Both the position numbers and the translations under genes were made by a program. The notes beneath the pieces were generated by a model, which searched no databases, was not told the origin of the DNA, and was given only the letters and a program-made list of their open reading frames with translations. Below, one piece after another: positions 5,933-9,421 of a DNA stretch of 9,421 bases. The stretch comes from Opitutales bacterium UBA7389. GTDB taxonomy: Bacteria > Verrucomicrobiota > Verrucomicrobiia > Opitutales > Opitutaceae. How positions within the stretch are numbered: position 1 is the stretch's first letter; each line of letters begins with the position of its first letter. The DNA lies in contig DKNL01000197.1 of assembly GCA_002474325.1 (NCBI GenBank), positions 1-9,421 on the forward strand. Direction: 5' to 3'.

Positions 5933-7693
5933 ATGGAAAGTTTCTCTAAACAGTGTCTAGACATGGCTCGCTCCATGCTATGCCACAATTTGGGCTCCAT
6001 CAAACAGGATGGTACCATTACGCCGTTCGAGGGGGAAGCGCCTCGTCCAGACGAATCGGGTCACGCAGCCCTCGCGATCGGGGAATTCCATCGAGCGACA
6101 GGAGAAGTAGAACTCGAAGGCAAGGACCTTATCGATCTCGCCGCCCGATGCATTACCGCTCAGGTATTCAGGGATCCCCCGCAAGAAAACGGACTAGCCT
6201 ACGCCGCTCTTGGTCTTTTGTCCTTCGGCCCATCTAAGGAACGCAATCCTGTTTGGGAACGCCTAGTCGACGAAACGCGAGAACGCTTAGACAAGCTCCT
6301 CTTGAGCCGGAGCGATTACGAAAGCCATTGGCAGACTTTCAACATTGCCAAAGCCGTTTGCCGTTTCAGTCTCGGGCTCTCCAAAAAAGACGAAACTGGC
6401 CGACTAATTGAGCTCCTTGTATCGCGAATCGATGATTCTAGCTCCAACGGCTACTTTGATGATGTTGGCGAAGGCCTGGGTGGCGACTTCTCTATTTACG
6501 GTGTTCTAGCGTTCGTTTTCACGCGTCAATCGCTCCAATTGCATTCGAATCCTGGTCTCCGCGATCGCAAATTGCCCAGTCTGAGAACCTACGCCCAGAA
6601 GTACATCAAACTGCTGCCGGATATGGTTCGAGAAGACGGTTTGGGTTGGGCCTATTCGAAATCGGCCGGTGCCTATGGGCAAATGCACCTGATCAGCCTG
6701 CTTCTTCAAGGATTCCGCGATGGCTGGGTTCCCGAGGATCAGCAGCAAAAGTTTTTCAACTTACTCAAGCGCCTATTCTATTTTTTCTATGTAAACTACT
6801 TGGATCAGGAACACGGATACCTCGTAGTTCGCGACGCTGAGCGCACGGCATACTCGAATCATACGACACGCCTAGCAAATTTTGACGGAGCCCGCTACCT
6901 TAGCCAATGGGCTCGGCTTTCTAAGGACATCAAGGCGCCACCCGGTGAAGCCACGAACACATTCAAGTCTGGATGCCGCTTTGTTATATTCGACAAGTCT
7001 AATAAGAAAGAGCAAGGGCTGCTATTATACCGCGACGTCAATTCGGGACTGCAAATTCAAATGCCTCTCGTATCCTGCGGTGGTACCGCTACGGCAGATT
7101 GCTTGCCCTTCCCTCATTCGCCAGGCGTATTCGATTGGCCGAACAATACCTACCTCCCCGTAATGCTTCCCGAACTCACCTTTAGTGGAGAGAAGTTCAT
7201 TCCTGCCTTCTACGGAAAGCGGTGCACGACGGGGCTTGGATTCAAGCGCTCCTTCTACTTCAGATACGAGCAACCAGATCTCATCAACACGGATGAGAAG
7301 ATGATCTCCAACATCGGTTCGTGCAAAGTTAGCTGGACCTTCGCCGGCAACAAGATCACCAGCGAATTTATATACACCGTCAAAAACCAGATTACGCTCG
7401 ACCGCTTCCGCTATGTTCTGGCTATTGGTTCGCCTCACTCGCAGTACCGCGTCGAATCCAGCCCAATGCTCGGACAAGAGGGCCTGCGGTGCCTAGTTCA
7501 AAAAGATGATTTTCAAGGAACGTGGAAAGAGACTGAGGTCGTGACCAACGACGAATCGTATCGCACCAACTACGGGAACATTCATTACCTACAGACTCTC
7601 GAGCGCGAACATCCTTTGATCATGCGTCCGGGTCAGACTTATCGACTAGCTGTCTCTTTCGAGCCCGATATTATTGCCGTCGGAGAAGTGTAA
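5933..7693 (+). CDS. Unrecognised 586-aa protein with helical N-terminal and beta-rich C-terminal halves
   Basis: I do not recognise this family. Residues 1 to about 330 look helical, with repeated aromatic and glycine-containing segments (GLAYAALGLL 87-96, DYESHWQTFN 128-137, DGLGWAYSKS 235-244, AYGQMHLISLLLQGF 247-261, YSNHTTRLANFDGARYLSQW 307-326). Residues about 345-586 are rich in alternating beta-type stretches. Helical toroid followed by a beta-sandwich is the layout of several polysaccharide lyases and glycoside-active enzymes (heparinase II/III-like or DUF2264-like), but no diagnostic catalytic motif could be confirmed. There is no signal peptide or membrane segment, so it is probably cytoplasmic. 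The start at ATG 5933 has AAAGG nine bases upstream. It ends with tandem TAA-TAG, and hisF begins 46 bases later on the same strand, suggesting a shared transcript. Coding is certain; function is not. Confidence 0.9.
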   Translation: MESFSKQCLDMARSMLCHNLGSIKQDGTITPFEGEAPRPDESGHAALAIGEFHRATGEVELEGKDLIDLAARCITAQVFRDPPQENGLAYAALGLLSFGPSKERNPVWERLVDETRERLDKLLLSRSDYESHWQTFNIAKAVCRFSLGLSKKDETGRLIELLVSRIDDSSSNGYFDDVGEGLGGDFSIYGVLAFVFTRQSLQLHSNPGLRDRKLPSLRTYAQKYIKLLPDMVREDGLGWAYSKSAGAYGQMHLISLLLQGFRDGWVPEDQQQKFFNLLKRLFYFFYVNYLDQEHGYLVVRDAERTAYSNHTTRLANFDGARYLSQWARLSKDIKAPPGEATNTFKSGCRFVIFDKSNKKEQGLLLYRDVNSGLQIQMPLVSCGGTATADCLPFPHSPGVFDWPNNTYLPVMLPELTFSGEKFIPAFYGKRCTTGLGFKRSFYFRYEQPDLINTDEKMISNIGSCKVSWTFAGNKITSEFIYTVKNQITLDRFRYVLAIGSPHSQYRVESSPMLGQEGLRCLVQKDDFQGTWKETEVVTNDESYRTNYGNIHYLQTLEREHPLIMRPGQTYRLAVSFEPDIIAVGEV

Positions 7694-7739
7694 TAGCGGG
7701 CATCCAGAAACTGGAGTAGGGTTTAACGGCAAACAAAAG

Positions 7740-8495
7740 ATGCTCGCGAAACGTATCATCCCCTGCCTAGACGTACATGCTGGGCGCGTCGTAAAAGGCG
7801 TTAAATTCAAGGAGCTCCGTGACGCAGGAGATCCAGTCGACTGCGCTAAGGCTTACGAAGAGCAGGGGGCCGACGAATTAGTATTCCTGGATATAACCGC
7901 CTCCAGTGATGAAAGGCAAATCATGCGGCATGTTGTAGAAGCAACTGCATCCGAATGCTTTATGCCGCTAACCGTAGGAGGCGGCTTGCGAAACCTGAAA
8001 GACATTCGTAAAATGCTGCATAGCGGAGCAGATAAGGTCAGCCTAAACACCGCAGCGATCAATGATCCCAACCTTATCCAGGAAGCTGCTAAGAAATTCG
8101 GCAACCAGTGTATCGTGCTGGCGATCGACGCCAAGCGTGATGGCGATAGCTGGACTGTATTCACCCATGGAGGACGCAATCCCACTCCACTCAATGCTAT
8201 CGAATGGGCCAATAAGGGAGTTTCCTTGGGGGCCGGAGAAATTCTGTTAACTAGCATGGATGCCGACGGCACACTCGCCGGCTATGACTGCGAGCTGACC
8301 CGACGCATTTCTGAGGCGGTAGAAGTTCCCGTGATAGCCTCGGGCGGGGCTGGTAATCTGGATCACCTAGTAGAGGTCCTAGAGGAAGGCAAAGCGGACG
8401 CGGTTCTCGCCGCTAGCATTTTTCACTTTGGCACTTATACCATAGCACAGGCCAAACGCCGTTTAGAAGAGTCTGCGTTGCCCGTCAGATTGTAG
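7740..8495 (+). CDS. hisF: Imidazole glycerol phosphate synthase subunit HisF
   Basis: HisF is the cyclase subunit that, with the glutaminase HisH, converts PRFAR and ammonia to imidazole glycerol phosphate (histidine pathway) and AICAR (returned to purine synthesis). The product of 251 aa is standard length and aligns without gaps to the family: catalytic Asp11 in PCLDVHAGRVVKG and Asp130 in VLAIDAKRDGD. The phosphate-binding loops are TVGGGLR at 78-84, ASGGAGN at 200-206 and AASIFHFG at 224-231. ATG 7740 (MLAKRIIPCLDV) was chosen because it gives the family N-terminus; an upstream in-frame TTG at 7674 overlaps the preceding gene. No good Shine-Dalgarno is seen. hisH and other his genes are not in the window. 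Confidence 0.97.
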   Translation: MLAKRIIPCLDVHAGRVVKGVKFKELRDAGDPVDCAKAYEEQGADELVFLDITASSDERQIMRHVVEATASECFMPLTVGGGLRNLKDIRKMLHSGADKVSLNTAAINDPNLIQEAAKKFGNQCIVLAIDAKRDGDSWTVFTHGGRNPTPLNAIEWANKGVSLGAGEILLTSMDADGTLAGYDCELTRRISEAVEVPVIASGGAGNLDHLVEVLEEGKADAVLAASIFHFGTYTIAQAKRRLEESALPVRL

Positions 8496-8516
8496 GATCG
8501 ACCGGAGGGACAGTGC

Positions 8517-9066
8517 CTAATTCTCATCGGTCTTCGCAAACCAAGACCTCCATTGACGCACACGATATTCTGGATCAGTCGGCTCGTTCCTCTTCAATAC
8601 ACCTACGCTCAACCTTAACACCCCTCTGGCGTCAATCTACTTTGACTCCTCCACCTCGATGCCCTCGACGAACGCCTGGTCAGCGAACTCCAACGGGGTC
8701 GCCTCGACTATCACCGCTCCGTCAAAGCAAGGACTCTTCAGCCTTTCCTTTGAGCATCCCCGAGATATACGGAAATTCATCTGTCACACAGTTATAGTAA
8801 ATACCATCTGGACAATCTAGAGTTGCCGCGAATAAACCATTGAATTCGTCCAAATCGCCAAGCCTTCCAAGTATTCATAATTCTAGGTGAATCGCCCATC
8901 GAAGTCCCGCCCCGCTCATCGCCATCTCCACAGGAGGGGTTCCGTTCTTTAAGCCGTAGCTGGACTTCAACTTTTTTGAGCCACTAATCAAATTATAAGC
9001 GTTGTTCTCATCGATTCCTAGATAATACCGATTTCCGTGATCTACTCTTGGCATACCGAAAGCCAT
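8517..9066 (-). pseudogene. Decayed protein-coding gene with two in-frame stops and one frameshift
   Basis: On the minus strand, protein-like sequence runs from ATG 9066 (MAFGMPRVDHGNRYYLGIDE) to a TGA at 8875-8877. It continues in the same frame (ILGRLGDLDEFNGLFAATLD, then CPDGIYYNCVTDEFPY) to another TGA at 8722-8724. Before that stop the coding signal moves by one base, near the purine-rich tract at about 8735-8750, and continues as SPCFDGAVIVEATPLEFADQ and FVEGIEVEESK to a TAG at 8637-8639. It then resumes in frame as IDARGVLRLSVGVLKRNEPT through RQWRSWFAKTDEN to the final TAG at 8517-8519. Repaired, it would be about 182 aa. I do not recognise the family; no signal peptide or membrane segment is visible. 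It converges on hisF (21 bp apart) and diverges from the VOC gene (16 bp). Assembly error cannot explain all three lesions easily. Confidence 0.7.
8529..8548 (+). terminator. Weak hairpin just downstream of hisF
   Basis: GGTCTT (8529-8534) pairs with AAGACC (8543-8548) across an eight-base loop, 33 bases after the hisF stop. No T-run follows on the plus strand. It also lies inside the end of the convergent pseudogene, so it may be incidental. Confidence 0.2.
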
Positions 9067-9082
9067 CCTTTAAATCCGGGGA

Positions 9083-9421
9083 ATGATCAAATTTCTCCAT
9101 ACACGCATTCGCGTTAGCGACTTGGAAAAGTCTATCGATTGGTACTGCAAGAATTGCGGTTTCATGGTCCTAAAGCGGAACGATAAGAGTCCGGCCGGCA
9201 ATCAGATCGTCCATCTAGAACTGCCAGGCAATGCCCACACACTAGAACTAACCTACTCACCAGAATACAAAGTAGAATTTCCGGAGGATCTAATCCACAC
9301 ATGCCTCGGGGTGGATGACATCGTCGAATACTGCCAAATGCTCGAGGACAACGGCGAGGAAGTCTGGCCTGACGACTGGAAAGAGAAGTTCACATCGGGC
9401 GGCTCCAAGATGGCTTTCATC
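9083..9421 (+). CDS. Glyoxalase I / VOC-superfamily protein, 3' end outside the window
   Basis: The sequence starts MIKFLHTRIRVSDLEKSIDW, closely matching lactoylglutathione lyase (GloA), which converts the methylglyoxal-glutathione hemithioacetal to S-lactoylglutathione. The visible 113 residues include three expected metal ligands: His6 (FLHTRIRV), Glu55 (TLELTYS) and His72 (IHTCLGVDDI). The fourth glutamate, normally in a DPDGYxxE motif, would lie beyond the window. The second half begins near SKMAFI at the edge. ATG 9083 fits the family N-terminus exactly; a GGGGA lies directly against it, too close for a normal Shine-Dalgarno. Other VOC metalloenzymes remain possible until the C-terminus is seen. 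Confidence 0.88.
   Translation, partial: MIKFLHTRIRVSDLEKSIDWYCKNCGFMVLKRNDKSPAGNQIVHLELPGNAHTLELTYSPEYKVEFPEDLIHTCLGVDDIVEYCQMLEDNGEEVWPDDWKEKFTSGGSKMAFI

Noticed and set aside
7025..7477. A 150-aa minus-strand open frame
   Set aside because: It is antisense to the 586-aa gene, whose frame is continuous and better supported.
8513..8797. A 94-aa plus-strand open frame after hisF
   Set aside because: The translation is Ser/Pro/Arg/Thr-rich low-complexity sequence. The minus strand here carries the protein-like pseudogene, so this is its shadow.
1..9421. tRNA genes, CRISPR arrays, insertion sequences or attachment sites
   Set aside because: No cloverleaf, regularly spaced repeat array, transposase-like reading frame or matched terminal repeats were found on either strand.

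Overview
This is a bacterial chromosomal segment of about 50% GC, carrying housekeeping genes and no sign of mobile elements, CRISPR arrays or tRNAs. DnaX, Acs, Rho and HisF all look bacterial. The short Rho without an N-terminal helical domain and the DnaX with a degraded zinc module suggest Verrucomicrobiota, perhaps the Opitutia class. That assignment is inferred from recalled family patterns and was not tested by any search.

Layout. Positions 1-190 are non-coding with several inverted repeats. Positions 191-1671 (minus) hold dnaX, the clamp-loader subunit, split into two frames at a run of ten A residues. The short form ends in frame 0 at 508. The tau-like C-terminus is read only in the -1 frame. 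Positions 1672-2476 contain the SRP RNA gene (minus, about 1875-1970) upstream of dnaX, as in Bacillus, plus a repeat, palindromes and a start-less hydrophobic mini-ORF. Positions 2477-4423 (minus) hold acs. A shared intergenic region (4424-4642) with an 18-bp dyad separates acs from the divergent rho (4643-5776, plus). Next come an unrecognised two-domain 586-aa protein (5933-7693) and hisF (7740-8495), both plus strand and probably co-transcribed. A decayed minus-strand gene (8517-9066) with two in-frame stops and one frameshift converges on hisF. A glyoxalase/VOC-family gene starts at 9083 and runs off the window.

How the genes fit together. Most serve core processes: replication (dnaX), protein targeting (SRP RNA), acetate activation (acs), transcription termination (rho) and histidine/purine metabolism (hisF). 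They do not form one pathway. The most notable features are the A10 slippery tract in dnaX, which places tau rather than the short form behind the shift, the minimal Rho with an altered primary RNA-binding site, the unknown 586-aa protein whose ribosome-binding site lies in a small hairpin, and the recent-looking pseudogene. I saw no clear evidence of a wholly new multi-gene system.
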